DNA from: Epiperipatus broadwayi | Lineage: Eukaryota > Onychophora > Udeonychophora > Euonychophora > Peripatidae | NCBI GenBank assembly: GCA_028023455.1 | Contig: JAQFVV010000042.1 | Span: 6,719,922 to 6,783,921 of the forward strand | Reading direction: 5' to 3' | Length of the DNA: 64,000 bases | Shown: positions 46,698 to 59,430 of the stretch, piece by piece | How the letters are laid out: the number at the start of each line of letters is the position of its first letter | How positions within the stretch are numbered: position 1 is the first letter of the stretch | The notes under the pieces: model-generated | What the model saw: the letters and a program-made list of their open reading frames with translations, nothing else | The model's database searches: none | Told to the model about the DNA's origin: nothing | Program-made: the position numbers and the translations under genes

Positions 46698-49543
46698 TGT
46701 AATAGGATGGGGTATAAGGAGGTGAACCTGGGGTGATGGAAACTATCATCCACCCCAAATAAGCAAAGTAATGTTTAACATCCAAAATATATAAGCAATT
46801 TTATATTAAAGAGAACATGGGAGAGATGAGATCTCTGTGAGATCAGCAAGCTAACTCCTCAGAGCAACCATGATTAACTATATATCCACCAGCGTTATCA
46901 ATAAGTAATAATAAGTATAAGTAATACTCATCATCATGAATGATCAATCAAAATACATCAATACAATAAATCAGCAGTCCATCTTGTGATTGGATTTGAA
47001 ATGGGTCTACTGAAGACCAGGCTAATTTTTGAGCCTATGCCAGCTTGGGGCAATTATTTAAACCTTAATTTGGATGCACAAACCTATGTGCTAATCTCAT
47101 AGAATATATAACTAGAAAACAATGATGCTGGGATATTAAATGCTCTGGCCACTTAGTACCATTAATGTACTGGCCTAATATTAATTTCATTTCTAAGACT
47201 AAACTAAACAAAATGTAGTGCAGGGGCTTTGAAGAATATAATCCTCACCTAAGCAAGGACCAAGTCATACTGGCTGCCCCTAAAACAATAATATACACCC
47301 CCATTTATATAATCTGCCGTTATGCTCAAATATAGCTCAGTGAACATGAGATCTCAAGAGATGATGCAAACATATAATATTCTAAACTCTTTAGAATTAA
47401 GTCACTGGAATAATTTTAACAATTGAGTTCAAGTTTATTAACAACAATGAAAAAAATAAATGAAATTAAGGTCTCTAGAATATGGGTATACACATGTACA
47501 TTCGGATTTTGATAAATATACTACAAAAAAAATTATTACATTGTGGTTTACATGATTAATGTACAAAATTCAAGTTACTATATGGTGGCTTACATATAAC
47601 ACACACAAATATGTGCATAGCCTCGTGTTTTACTATTACATGAACATACCAATTAACATTCAATAATGACAAAAAAAAAGATTAAATTTTACGTGTCTAT
47701 TTGACACTCATTGATATATGCACAGACATGTGCAGTATAATTCCTAGACATATTTGAATTGTTATATAAAATATAATAAATGATTAAAATTTTACATATA
47801 CGTGTATGCATGTATATATGCACACTGACGTTTATCTATTTTAATGTTATAATAATAATAATATATTTTTCATAGTTAATTCTTGGTTAAAATACATTAA
47901 ATTCATATATGCATGTGTAATATATAAAATATAATTTGAATAAGCTATTAAACTTTATACACCTTTCTCTTTTTTTAAAAAAAATATGATCAATTTTTGA
48001 TAGGTTAGAAAAGTTCTTTTTTTTTATCCGGTTACTCTCAGTCAATTATAAATGTGTTTAAAAAAATATACTCCAGCAAACTTCTTTTGTTTTCTTTTTT
48101 CTACTCTAAAAGATTTTGGAGTTTTAGAAGTATTTATAAATCAATCATTTCATTCAAGCAAAATTTACTTATTTTTTAAAATATACATATTTGAAAAGAT
48201 TTGGAATTATTCTCTTTATATATGTATGATTGTCACAGGTTGCTTTTAATTATAATGATTTTAGAATCGTCTATTCTTTAAATTTCTCTAAAAGATTTTA
48301 AAATATCTTTTAAGTGTTAATTCTGACTTTTTAGATTTTCTAAACCAAGCAGTGATTTATTTGCGTTACTCTTTTTTTAAAAATATAAGTTTAAATGACG
48401 AAAAATAATACTATTGTATATTATATATCCCACTTTTAAAATGTCTTTATTTTTTTAATAAATGAAAAATAATTTTTTTTTATATATCTGTAATTTTTAA
48501 AATGTCATTTCAGACTAAAGAATATCAAAATAAAATAACTCACTATACATACATGCAATGCGTTTATTTGTGGTTCCCTGCATGCATAGATAAAGAGCAG
48601 CATATGTCTACCAATTTCTTCATCAAGCTCTCTCTTGGTGAGCTTGTTTTTGTTGATTATCATCATCGAGATAGGTATAATTAACGTAATTTGTTGACAT
48701 ACTATGAGCTCCTTTGTCTAGGGCTTGATGGACTTCAGGCCAGAAAGCTGTCTTGGATTTGAAAGATTTCAGACAAGCAACTGTCCTCTTAGCACACCTT
48801 AGCACATGTCTGTAGTTTTGAATTTCAACATAAAGAAGTGGGCCAATTCAAACTCCACCACTGAACTGTAGAGCAGCCACTTCCTTGCATTATTACATCT
48901 GATTCATGCAATCTCTGCAGCAGCTTTACTGTTGCCATTCTCTGCTACAGTTACCAATAAATTGCAGCTAGCTCTTACAAAAATATTAGCCAAACTACAA
49001 AACAGACTATTCAAAAAAATTAGTATTCAAACTAAAACAATTTTTTTTTTCCAAATCTTTTAGTCTTGGATTGCTGAGGTGATAAAAACACATTGCAGAC
49101 TGTTTTCAATCTATCTAATCCTTTTTAATCATGAGGTGATAAAAACACAGTAATTAAAAGCTACATTTTGGAAATTTTATCAGTATAATTAATTAAAAAG
49201 ATTTCAAAATAGATAATAGAAATTTTTACATAGATAATGTATACACGCATTAATTGATAGATATTTTTACAATTATTAGACATGCTTGTTTTTAAATTCA
49301 AAATCAGAATTCAATATTAATTATTTACTTAGACTTTTTTTAAAATATTTATTTCATAATAAAATTCTGTTTTAAATCCTGAACTATTTAACCCTTTGCA
49401 GTCAATAATATTCCAAGTGAAATGTAGAAAATATCTACAAAAATTTAGGTCTGTGTTTACTTCTACTTTTCCTTTCAACTTTATATATATATGTGCACAC
49501 ACAGAACTATATTGCTGTGTTCAATGTAACCCAACTAGTTACA
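46698..49543 (-). mobile_element. Solo LTR (family 3), complete, 2846 bp
   Basis: On the minus strand it begins TGTAACTAGTTGG and ends CCATCCTATTACA, with ATAT on both sides. It contains TATATAAAGTTG near 49484 as a TATA box candidate. It is the inverted relative of 12677-15250 and keeps the tandem array (47480-47960). TG...CA ends with a short duplication and no interior fit a solo LTR formed by LTR-LTR recombination. Confidence 0.75.
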
Positions 49544-49630
49544 ATATATACATATATAATTTTAAAAATGCATTAAAAATACATATATAATTTTAAAAAT
49601 GCATTAAAAAGCAAAAAAAACAACAAATTT

Positions 49631-49795
49631 TCTTCAGCTTTTGTAGTAATCTTGATATTACGCAATCAAAATAAAAGCATATGGCAATCATGTTGTGAAA
49701 TAGTGTAAGAATATTTCTAAACATGTGGTGTCACATACTTATTTTAGTTGCATTATATCAAGATTACTGTACAAACTGAAGGAAATTTATTTTTT
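49631..49795. repeat. Short fold-back repeat
   Basis: Arms TTGTAGTAATCTTGATATTA and its reverse complement (about 49637-49690 and 49740-49780) flank a loop of about 50 bp. It sits between the two solo LTRs. Confidence 0.75.
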
Positions 49796-49845
49796 ACTTT
49801 TTAACACATTTACCTGTACAAAATTATTCCTTTAAATATATATAT

Positions 49846-51985
49846 TGTAACGAGCACAGACGTTCGTTACATTGTTTTTTTTTATTTATTAAACATGAAA
49901 GTAAATTAAAAAGTTCGCATTTAAAAATTTTCTTTAAGAATTAAAAATTGAAATTAAATATCATCTTAAACTCGTATATGTTAAATCGCACAGATAATGA
50001 AAAATTATTAAAATAAAACTTTATTAAAGAAAAAGTATTTTAAAACTAAATTTTAAAAAGATTTGGAGATAAAATTATATCTTTAAATTTATCTTTAAAT
50101 ATATTTTTGATTTGGAAAACAGGTTAATTAATCAGAAATGGAAATGATTGTTAATTAGTTAAATGTAAACCAGCCTTGGGCATTTAAATGTAAAAACATC
50201 GGTCAGATAGGAAAACAATAGAAACTGTTAGCAAATAAGAAGAAATCCCTATGGAATCGGACCGCAGCGAAAGGACCATCGCATCGGTGACATAATGTAA
50301 ATTCAATCCTTCACATTAATATAAAAAAGACAAGTTTGGAAATTATTAGTTAGTTAATGATTATTTACGATGTGACAGATATGTGTTAGTGCGGAAGTGA
50401 AGGAGAAGGGATTGAAAAAGACGCACGTTCAATCCCTTCAGTTGTTATAAAATGGAAAAATGAAACATCGCTTTTCTTATATTCAGAGGACCACAGGATC
50501 ATCGGGAAATTTAACGCTGGATTTCAAACGGCAAGCAACTGTAAAAGATGAACATTTTAAACCGTAAGAACTTTATAAATAATGAACATTAAATTAAAAC
50601 TTTCCAGATTTAAATGATTGCAATATTATCCTATCTGACCAACTTAATTTATTAATAATGTTATTTGATGTATTTCTTTTTTTTATATATATTTAAAATC
50701 ATTTCCATTTATTTATTTATTTTTTGTTCTTTAAGTTTTATCATGATTTTTGTTTTCGTTAAATTAATTATATAAATGTTAAACTTAAGTCGGGCGTGAA
50801 TGGCTATATAGATTTGTAAAGTTATATTAGGGGAGGGTAATCTTAGGTTATTTGTGTCGTTGTTAAATTGGGTCAATGGATTGGATATATTGATGTAGTT
50901 AGTAGGTGTAGTCGGAGATTCGCTACTGGCAGAATCGCTTCATACGCCGCACTCTCCCGTTTTGCCTATGGAAGGAATTATAAGACGCAGAGCGCAGTTC
51001 CTTTCTATGGAGTTTTTTTTATTGCTCTTCTTGTCTGATAGATGTCACAATCCTATTTGACGAGAGGCAATTTCTTCTCTTAACTTTTGGTGCCGCCGTA
51101 TTTCGTATTACATTGAATACATCGATATATCAGATGGATTGATGCCAGTTTGACTGCGAATTTTAGCCTAAGGTTAAATAGGGATATAATATTTTATTTT
51201 CAAATGCAAATCTATGTAGTCTATTCATACTCGATCCTAAATAAAAATGCATTAAATTTAAGTTGTTTATGGACACTTGCATGGATTGGTTATCGGTTAA
51301 GTATGTTTTGGGTTTTCATATTTGATCAAAATATATAGACATTCGATAAATAATGATACCTTACGGTGAGTATCTAAAATGTATTTCTTCGGATGTCTTT
51401 TAAGTCATTGGTGACAATGCAAGTATCTTATGGTGAATACTACTGGGTTACTTATAAATTTCCCTCTGCAATTGCCAGTATCAATGATTTTATATTTTGA
51501 TCGTTTATGTTTACTTTGGAATGTTTTTAACCGTGTAATCTATGTAACCGATCTATAGCAACATATTAAAACAAGCTTTTATAATCCCATCTGTGCGAAC
51601 TTAATTAAAATGTAAACTTATAATATAATAGAAATTAAAATGTAAATTAAAATCTAAGGTAAAGTTAAAAATAATGTTAAATGTTAAAATGTAAAACTAA
51701 TTTAAAATAATTTTAAATCTTATATATATGTGCATAAATAAATGTTTGTATGTTAATTACTGGCAGTGGCTTATTTTATTCCTCTTATATATATATTCTT
51801 ATATTATTTTTTAAATCTCTGCTATTCCACTGAGCTAGTGACATGGGCTAACGACCGGATGCAAAGAAAAAAAAATTTTTTTTTTTACTTACGTATCTGC
51901 CTACTCTATAAATTTTTCTAGGTTCAAATGCCTAGATGGCGCCCTGTAGTGCAGATTACGTTAAGTAGTTCTCCGGATCATTACA
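49846..51985 (+). mobile_element. Solo LTR (family 4), 2140 bp
   Basis: It starts TGTAACGAGCACAGACG and ends GGATCATTACA, with ATAT directly before and after. A TATA-like TTATAAAATGG near 50451 precedes a GC-richer leader, and AATAAATG near 51736 fits a polyadenylation signal. It is related to 24170-25105, and its first bases (TGTAAC...GTTACATTG) resemble family 3. Confidence 0.78.
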
Positions 51986-51989
51986 ATAT

Positions 51990-53395
51990 ATATATTTTTA
52001 TTTCAGAATTTTTCTGATTTTAATAAAAAGTTTATAAGCTTTCTTTTCTAGATTTTTTGGGCTCTTCAAATACAGCAATAGTTCTGACCAATTCCCCTAA
52101 TCAAGTAGTGGACATTACATTAATAAACCTACTCATTTTAAAAGCTTTTTTGAGAAGTAACCAGGTAATAGTTCTAAAAAAACTCAATGAATAATGAATA
52201 AAAAAATTATTCAATAATCTAATAGCTCTTATAAAATATGAAGTACAGCAGGAATTAATTAGACAAAAAGTATTATGAAGCAATAATACATAATGGTCAG
52301 CAGTGATTTTTCAATACCCATCATTCCCATAGCACAATTTATTTAGAATCTCAATATTTAGTATTAAATCAGAAATTTTAATAATCCATTACATCATTGA
52401 AATAACAAAATAAAGTAAAGTAAATCAAATGTCTTATTGCTCATGAATTCATAAGAAGTTCAAGCAAGAAATGAAAGGCAATATGATCCATGGAAATGAA
52501 ATGCATAAAAGTGATAAAACAAACATAAAAAGCACTGAGATTATTACCAATTTCAAACAAAAACCTTTGGTCCTGAAATATATATACCATTCGAAAATAT
52601 ATAAATAATAAAGAATTAGTGAAGACAAAGGAAATCGACTGTTGTTAATGAACAAAAAAGAATAATTTCTGCAAATTAATAACCTAAAATTCTTAGAAAT
52701 GAAGTCTTATAATTTAAAATACAAAAAAGATAAATTCATATCATCAATACTTAGAAAATGCCATGGCAAAGCATTCATGAACTCTCAATACTTTAAAATG
52801 TATCCGTCAGCAGCAATAATACTTCGAAAATTTTGCAAAAATAAAACTACATAACAAAAACTTTCCAACAAGACTAATAATGGTATTTGGAGGATAGTAC
52901 TTCTATGTGATGAAAATGATAGCGTTTTGGTCAACCAAAGATTTGGATTTTGGTTCATAGTTGATAAAATCATTATATGAGTTCATAGAGTTCCTCATTT
53001 AAAATCAATAGAGGTTATTTATGAAATGTAATTACAAGTTAATTACAACGCATTACAAAAAGATTTCATACAAGAGGTATTAAAATGGATCAGCAAAGAT
53101 ATTATTGCCACAGTAAATAAAAAACACTATTGAATGGATTATTAATGACCAATAGGCTATTTTTCAGTGGGATTATATATAGTCTATATTTCTTAAAGAT
53201 TAAAAACACAATAATACCAAAGTTTGTATCTCTGCCAATTAACATACTAGATATGTAGATTACACAATGATCTGTGCTGATGAAAAAATAATGACTTAAA
53301 TTCATTAAAAACGAAAAAAGACATCTTCTTTAGCTGTGATCATTGAAAAAAAAAAAGATAAAAACCAAAGTATTAAATTTTTGGATATTGACGGG
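51990..53395. other. No gene recognised; possible upstream Penelope-like remains
   Basis: This stretch precedes the GIY-YIG relic at 53400. No reverse transcriptase motif could be read in any plus-strand frame, so only the position suggests a connection. Confidence 0.4.
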
Positions 53396-53399
53396 AAAA

Positions 53400-53833
53400 G
53401 GCAGGATATGAATGATACTAACACCTATAAACATCAGACGAGCCTTCCATCCCAAATCTTTAACCAAGGTGACTCAAAAATTAAAAATCATTAATTCAGA
53501 AAAATATAAGTTTTCACTCTCCTCCTTCATTAAATAAGCTGCTGAATAACTCGAAAGATAAACTGATTAAGAAAACAGCTCATCAAATAGTTTATAAAAT
53601 TAAGTGCAACAAATCTGTCTGTAAATATGCCTATTATGGATAGAAGAGGGCAAACTTTGTCTACAAAGCTGACCCAACCCAATTATTTATATCATAGGAC
53701 CAAAAGAAATAATGAATATTCATCTATATTCTTAGAACATGATCAGGTCATAAATTTGATCACCTCAAAGCGGATGTCATTTGAATTGAAGGAGAAGATA
53801 ATAAAAGAAAGATCAAGAAGACTTGGACAATAG
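53400..53833 (+). pseudogene. Second Penelope-like GIY-YIG relic
   Basis: Across shifting frames the plus strand reads LNNSKDKLIKKTAHQIVYKI, KCNKSVCKYAYYG, then (about 53740-53825) GHKFDHLKADVI and EGEDNKRKIKKTW. This matches the GIY-YIG layout VYKI.C...YYG...GH.FD...KRKIKEA of Penelope-like elements. Stops and frameshifts inactivate it. It is not close to the 42 kb copy in sequence. Confidence 0.7.
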
Positions 53834-54126
53834 CCAAAGATAAATTTGCTATAAATAAAGAAGAAACCAGCATCCCTCTGTCAAAAAAAATGGGCTCTCT
53901 GAAGATCTTTATATATATTTGAATAACAAACAATAAATTTAAATTAATTTAAATATAAAAATAGCTAGCAAGTACACATAAAACAATCCGTAATAAACTT
54001 AAAAGAGTTGATACTCAATATACTGAAAGCATAGGGAGTATGAATAAAAGCTAAAATTTTTAAACATATGTTTATCTTTTCTGGCTTAAATGTCTTAATA
54101 TTTATATATTTAATTTAAATATATTA

Positions 54127-54208
54127 TATATAGAGCTTGCAAAACAAACTCTTAACAAGCTTAGTAGAATACCCCCAACCTAAGAGTTTGTTTTGTGAGC
54201 TCTATATA
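54127..54208. repeat. 28 bp inverted repeat
   Basis: Arms 54127-54154 and 54181-54208 (TATATAGAGCTTGCAAAACA and complement) form a hairpin about 175 bp from the YARS2 donor at 54383. Confidence 0.8.
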
Positions 54209-54382
54209 TAACATTTGTAAACACGAGCTTATTAAATTAAGTCATGTGACATGTGACTTGATTTTTTTTGTAATTTCAATATATATATATTTAAAACTAT
54301 ATATAAGAAGAGAAACAAATAAATAAATGCGATGAAACTTGATGATAGAAAATTTAATAAAAACCACTAAAATAAATCTTAC

Positions 54383-54533
54383 CACTACTATAGATCTATG
54401 TCCAAGGGTCTGCCAGTGAAGTAATGCTATTATTGATAATAAATTTCCAATATGTAAACTGTCTGCAGTCGGATCATAACCACAGTAAGCAGTTTGCTGA
54501 CCTTCAGACATTTTCTGTTCAAGTTGTGAAACT
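54383..54533 (-). CDS. YARS2: YARS2 exon with the HIGH-type motif
   Basis: This 151 nt exon codes for [20 protein letters not shown] and onward to GHRSIVV. It contains the start of the Rossmann fold: [12 protein letters not shown], which lines the tyrosine and ATP pocket, then HIGN, the class I signature. The fourth residue of the signature is Asn rather than His, a variation known in active bacterial TyrRS. The acceptor is TTGCAG before AGTTTC, and the donor is GTG followed by GTAAGA. The exon starts one base into a split codon and ends in phase 0. The minus-strand frame stays open past both borders, but the intron part has no family similarity. Confidence 0.95.
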
Positions 54534-54559
54534 CTGCAATAATCATTTACAAGCATTAG

Positions 54560-57300
54560 TAAAAAAATAACATATTACATTAGTTATTAAGTAAAACATT
54601 TAACTGGTATGTTTTGATTATACAATATGCCAAATGACTGTATCAATAACAATTTATACTCAATATATAAAAATAATATTGGTTATATCGTGAGGCAGTG
54701 AAATCTATAAGGTATTTGATGATATTAATTAGTTCAAATAGAATATATTTAATGCATAGAAACATATAAAGAACTATCCTATCCATATTTTGATAAAGCA
54801 ATCCAATTCAACTACATTGGCTTAGCAATAACTAGGAACCATCTTTTTCTACTTGTTATAAAGCAATTATAAGCAAATGGTGTTGTAGTTGAACTGAATT
54901 GTTTATGTAGGTGCAAAGAGTGTTGCATAATTCTCAAATTATCAAAGGTTGTAGAAATAGATTAAATTTTCTATTAAACATGGATAAGTAACTTAGTAAA
55001 GGAATATTATGACCAAACATTTGATCATCAGTGATAAATTTCCAGTGTTTGTTATCCTTTAGAGCCACATCATACCCTTTTAGGAGCCATGATATTTTTT
55101 CATAATAAATTTACAAGACACATAGAAAATTTATTTCCCTTTATTTAGGTAGAATTATCATAATTATATATTTACCAAAAGGCAGATCTTGTATTTTCAA
55201 CTAAATCATTTTTTTCAAGCTTATCTGTACTTTGACTTATCCTTTAAGATTTACAGTAACTTGACAATAGTAATTCAGCTTATATCATTCTATTTATGAA
55301 CCATTTATTTAGTCATGATTAATCAAAAGTACCAAACTGATTCCCAGACTAGTTTCTGGACAAAGGACTTCCTTAGCATCAACACAATTTTACACTACAG
55401 ACATCCTTTACATATATTACGTTATTCAAGTTAATAACTTTAATTTGCAATACATTAAGATTTTGAACTAAAACAACTGCTTATCTAATTACATAAGATA
55501 TACAGGTAGATCATGACGAGTAACTTTAGTAGTAAGAAATTGGTCTGGAGATCAATTTATACTACCATCTGATCACCTGTTTATATAAAAAGCTCATAAA
55601 TTGAGTTTTATAAGATGGATTATTGCTATCAATATAGATTAAGTGTAAGCAAAATGAATTTTTCTGTTATTTTATTTTGATATATAACTATTTCCTAATT
55701 TTAGACCATCAATCAGTTTTATTTTTCTATATTTTTCCCCTTAAGGGTTACCTTTTCAATATATTTTCTTTGCTCAATTTTTTTCTTTTCATATTTTCTA
55801 AATCATCTTTATTTATGTGCAAATCTTACCCCAATCACCAAGCCTTCCTAAGTTATGTTTTACTTTTTAAATATTCATAATTATTCCCCTTCTTAAGATC
55901 ATCAATCAATTTCTTTGTCGCCAGAATCCATTCCAATATATAAAAATTAATGTTAATATGAGTTCTATTACATTGTAATAGCAGCCACTAAACAAAAATA
56001 TTATTTAATTGTTCTGTGATTATAAAATCTATTAGAGTTAACTCCAATTTTTCAAATCTTACATAATATATCAAGCAGAGGATGTTTTATTTTTAATAGA
56101 AGTACAAAATTATTAAATCTAAATATTTTTACATTTATATATAAATTAATCTGTATTTGGATGTGTAACATGAAATATTTAATATAAAAGTTATTTGAAA
56201 CGTATATACAAATTAATTTTTATCTCTTATTTTCTATCCTATTTTTCAAAAAAATATTTTAGTTTATACATTCTTATTTATTTTCCTACCTTAAACAATA
56301 TTATATTCTAATAATATTCATTTTCTTTTTACACCTACATTTAATCATATGATAAACAATTCCCCATCCCCCTCCTTATGAGTTTCTTTATCTCAACATT
56401 TTCATTCCTTGCTTTAAATAATAATTCAATCCATTCAATAATAACCACATATATCTTTACCTTATTTTGATACCATAACCATTTTCATCCAATATCGATC
56501 CACTGCCATGTTCCATTCATCTTCTCTGATGGTTAGCCTCTCTTCTCCAGCACAATTGCTTATTTCACCATCAATCTCACATAACAAAATATGAAATACT
56601 ATTTTGAGCACTTTAACCTTTGCATCAATAATACTTTGAAATAAAACAAAACAAAAATCATGATATTCTTTTACAAAATGTACCATTAAAATTGTTTAAT
56701 CTATTTTTCTTTAGTATGATGGTTTTTTTTTCTGTGGGCCCAATTTACAATCCAATAGCAAAGCTCCTAATGACATTGTTTGCTGATTGAAATAATGTCT
56801 GAATATTTCACACCTTGTTTCCATAGTAGAATAATTCTTAAATGAACTATAAGACAAAAGAGAGAAAGACATAAATCTAACTTAATCCATTACTCTTCCA
56901 GCTTCTTGGAAATCTGGCAGATGGGTGAGATAAATCTCTCCCATTTATTCTTTTTATTTAGCACTTCATTTTATTCATAAGTTCAAACAAACAAATAAAT
57001 AAGCAAACAAATATGTCTTTGTTTTCTTATAAGTTCTGGAGAAAACCTTTTCTGCTACTATTACATTTAAGAGGTTAGATTGTTCTACCAAAATTTCTTT
57101 CCCATCTATCACATTATTGAATACAAAAAAATATTTTATATTCCTGTGTTCCAACATAACATTCTATTAAATAAAACTAATTATTGTAAATAAAATTTTA
57201 TACACTTTTTATAATAATAACAATTAACCAAAATGATTTACTTATATTTTTTTATTTATTACCAAGATTAAACATTAATACTATTAATGTAATTAGAAGG
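54560..57300. other. YARS2 intron, no recognised gene
   Basis: AT-rich intron with T-rich stretches at 55670-55870 and 56200-56330. No coding similarity was seen on either strand. Confidence 0.5.
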
Positions 57301-57305
57301 GATTT

Positions 57306-57561
57306 GAGAAGTATTATTTTTCTCTCTTCTCCAGGTATTGCTGGCCTGACCAGTGACAGTACTAACATGGGAATTGAATATGAACCCTTAGATTCTTGAA
57401 TATTTAATTTTTAAGTTAATTCTCTAACCAACTGCTCAGTTGATTAAAGAATTATTTTAAAATTCAAAATTCAAGAATCTAAGGGTACAGATTCAATTCC
57501 CATGTTAGTACTGCCATTGGTCAGGCCAGCAACATCTAAAAAAGAGAGAATAATACCTCTT
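57306..57561. mobile_element. Head-to-head pair of tRNA-derived SINE-like units
   Basis: Two copies meet head to head at CAACTGCTCAGTTG (57429-57442). On the minus strand CTGAGCAGTTGGTTAGAG resembles box A and GGGTTCATATTCAATTCCC resembles box B of a tRNA promoter. The plus copy has CTCAGTTGATTAAAG and GGTACAGATTCAATTCCC. Both continue through CATGTTAGTACTG and GGTCAGGCCAGCAA to AGAGAGAAAATAAT-type ends. They form a large fold-back. Confidence 0.7.
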
Positions 57562-58254
57562 GAAAAATTGTGCATAAATTAACCTGTTTGCTATTACTAA
57601 CAGTTGAATGTAATTTGAAAATTTAAACAAAATTAAATTTTTCTAAAGACATTCAATATTAGACAATGGAAATAGTTCAATATACAAATACAAAGTATAA
57701 TATTTGTTTTGTTTTATTTATTTTACTACTATTCTGTTCCATAATAGATTGTCAAATCAACTGCTACTATATATATTCATCTATTCTTTTTCATTACTAG
57801 TATTATGTACATGTACAGAAATACACATATAATTAAGTAAATTTAAAAAAAAAACATTTGACTATAAATATAAAAAATAATAAACCCTAAAGAATTAAAT
57901 AAAATTATATGTAACTAAGGCTAATTATAAGTTATTTATTAAATAGTGACAAGAAAAATATTATTTAAAAAAAAGGCAATCAAAAGTAATTAATTTTTTT
58001 TATACTTTGATTGTAACTTCACAAATATGTATCTGATTGGTCAAATCTAATTCAGAAAATTAATGTAAATAGGACAATTAAATTGATAAAAATATCCTAT
58101 ACAGATATTAAAAATAAAGAAAACTCTATTCTGAACAAATGTAGTTGTTGGTATAAAAAGACAATGTATTTTTTTTTTTAAAAAGTTCATTATGATATTT
58201 GAAAGCTTTCAAGCAAAGTGATTTAAAATAATTATAAGTGTATAGTATTAAAAC

Positions 58255-58480
58255 AGGCAAAACTCTCTATATACTTATTGCCACTCAAGGCAAGCCAGAG
58301 TAATCAATGGATGCCAGAAGGCTTGTGCATAAAATCCCCATCTAGTGCCTACTCATCCAACATCCACAGACTAGTTTCTGGCTTGTGGCTTTGAGAGTTT
58401 GGCCTGTTTTAATAACAGTTATAAGCAAGAATAAGAAATGGTGATCATGTGATATACAGCATTAATTGAAAAATTCATGT
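58255..58480 (-). mobile_element. Hammerhead retroposon (family 1), core deleted
   Basis: It runs from CAGGCAAAACTCTC to GTGATCATGTGATA. The ribozyme half at about 58340-58395 keeps GCCACAAGCCAGAAACTAGTC on the minus strand, but a deletion has joined this directly to the CAAACTCTC end, removing CUGAUGA. Flanks TAGTATTAA and CAGCATTAA are a weak candidate duplication. Confidence 0.7.
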
Positions 58481-58899
58481 TTATATTAAAATTATAACTG
58501 TACATGATATTTACATTGAGATGGAAAAAATATTGCATATTCTGTGCTTTAATAATAGATTCCATTTAAACTTTATTATCTTTAGAAAAAAAAATCCAAT
58601 TTCTTCATTTCCACTTGGAGATCTATTATTGATCCTATAATACTTCACTTCAAAATCCAAGTTCAACAAAAGATAACACAGTTCACAATAGCAGAAAGCA
58701 CAATCGACTAAGAAAACAAATGGAAAATAAGAGTGACAACTTCCATTGTAAAGTAATATTTACATAAGACACACCTTGGGATTCTTCTATACATAAAAAC
58801 TCAAACTTTTCAAAACTAAATTAGAGATATAAAAAAAAAGACAACAGAAAAAAAAAAATCATAACAATATGAAAAAACTAAGTTCAGTTTGCTACAGTG

Positions 58900-59430
58900 A
58901 AATAAAACTTGGAGTGCTTTTGGTAGAAATAACTTGATACTAAAAGGAAATGTGCCTATGTGTTTGAAAAGGAAGGTTTTTAATAAATGTGTTTTGCCAG
59001 TTCTTAATTATGGATCTGAGACTTGGACACTTAATAGAAGAGCAATACAGAGACTTCAGACCACTCAAAGAAGTATGGAGAGATGCATGTTGGGAGTAAC
59101 AAGAAGGGATCGAAAACGCAATGTATGGGTAAGAGAACAAACAGATGTTACTGACCTCATTGAAAAAATTAAAAGACTGAGGTGGAGTTGGGCTGGACAT
59201 ATTGCTAGAAGAGATGATAATAGATGGACAATTGCAATTTTAAATTGGATTCCAAGAGATTGTAAAAGACCCAGAAAGAGACCACATGTGAGATGGATGG
59301 ATGAAATAAGAAAGTGTGCAGGGGTGATGTGGAGAAGAGAAGCTAAAGATAGGAAAAGATGGACTGAACTTGGAGAGACCATCATCCTGCAGTGGATTGA
59401 TAATGGTTGATGATGATGATGAATTTATTG
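58900..59430 (+). pseudogene. RTE-like LINE copy C, 3' part (best-preserved C-terminus)
   Basis: A 158-codon frame (58934-59410) gives the C-terminus of an RTE-type reverse transcriptase: NVPMCLKRKVFNKCVLPVLN, YGSETWTLNRRAIQRLQ, MERCMLGVTRRDRKRN, LRWSWAGHIARRDDNRWT, RKRPHVRWMDEIRKCAGVMW, LGETIILQWIDNG, stop. The stop is followed by the tail TGATGATGATGATGAA, typical of RTE 3' ends. The 5' part is absent (truncated insertion). One frameshift lies just upstream near 58915. It defines the 3' end of the family also seen at 35542 and 59745. Confidence 0.88.

Noticed and set aside
54242-54382. Extension of the YARS2 exon beyond 54383
   Set aside because: The frame is open, but a good GTAAGA donor at 54382 and loss of family similarity place the exon end there; the next exon joins in phase.
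59065-59385. Minus-strand open frame of 106 codons
   Set aside because: It is the complement of the well-matched RTE C-terminal frame on the plus strand and has low-complexity composition.
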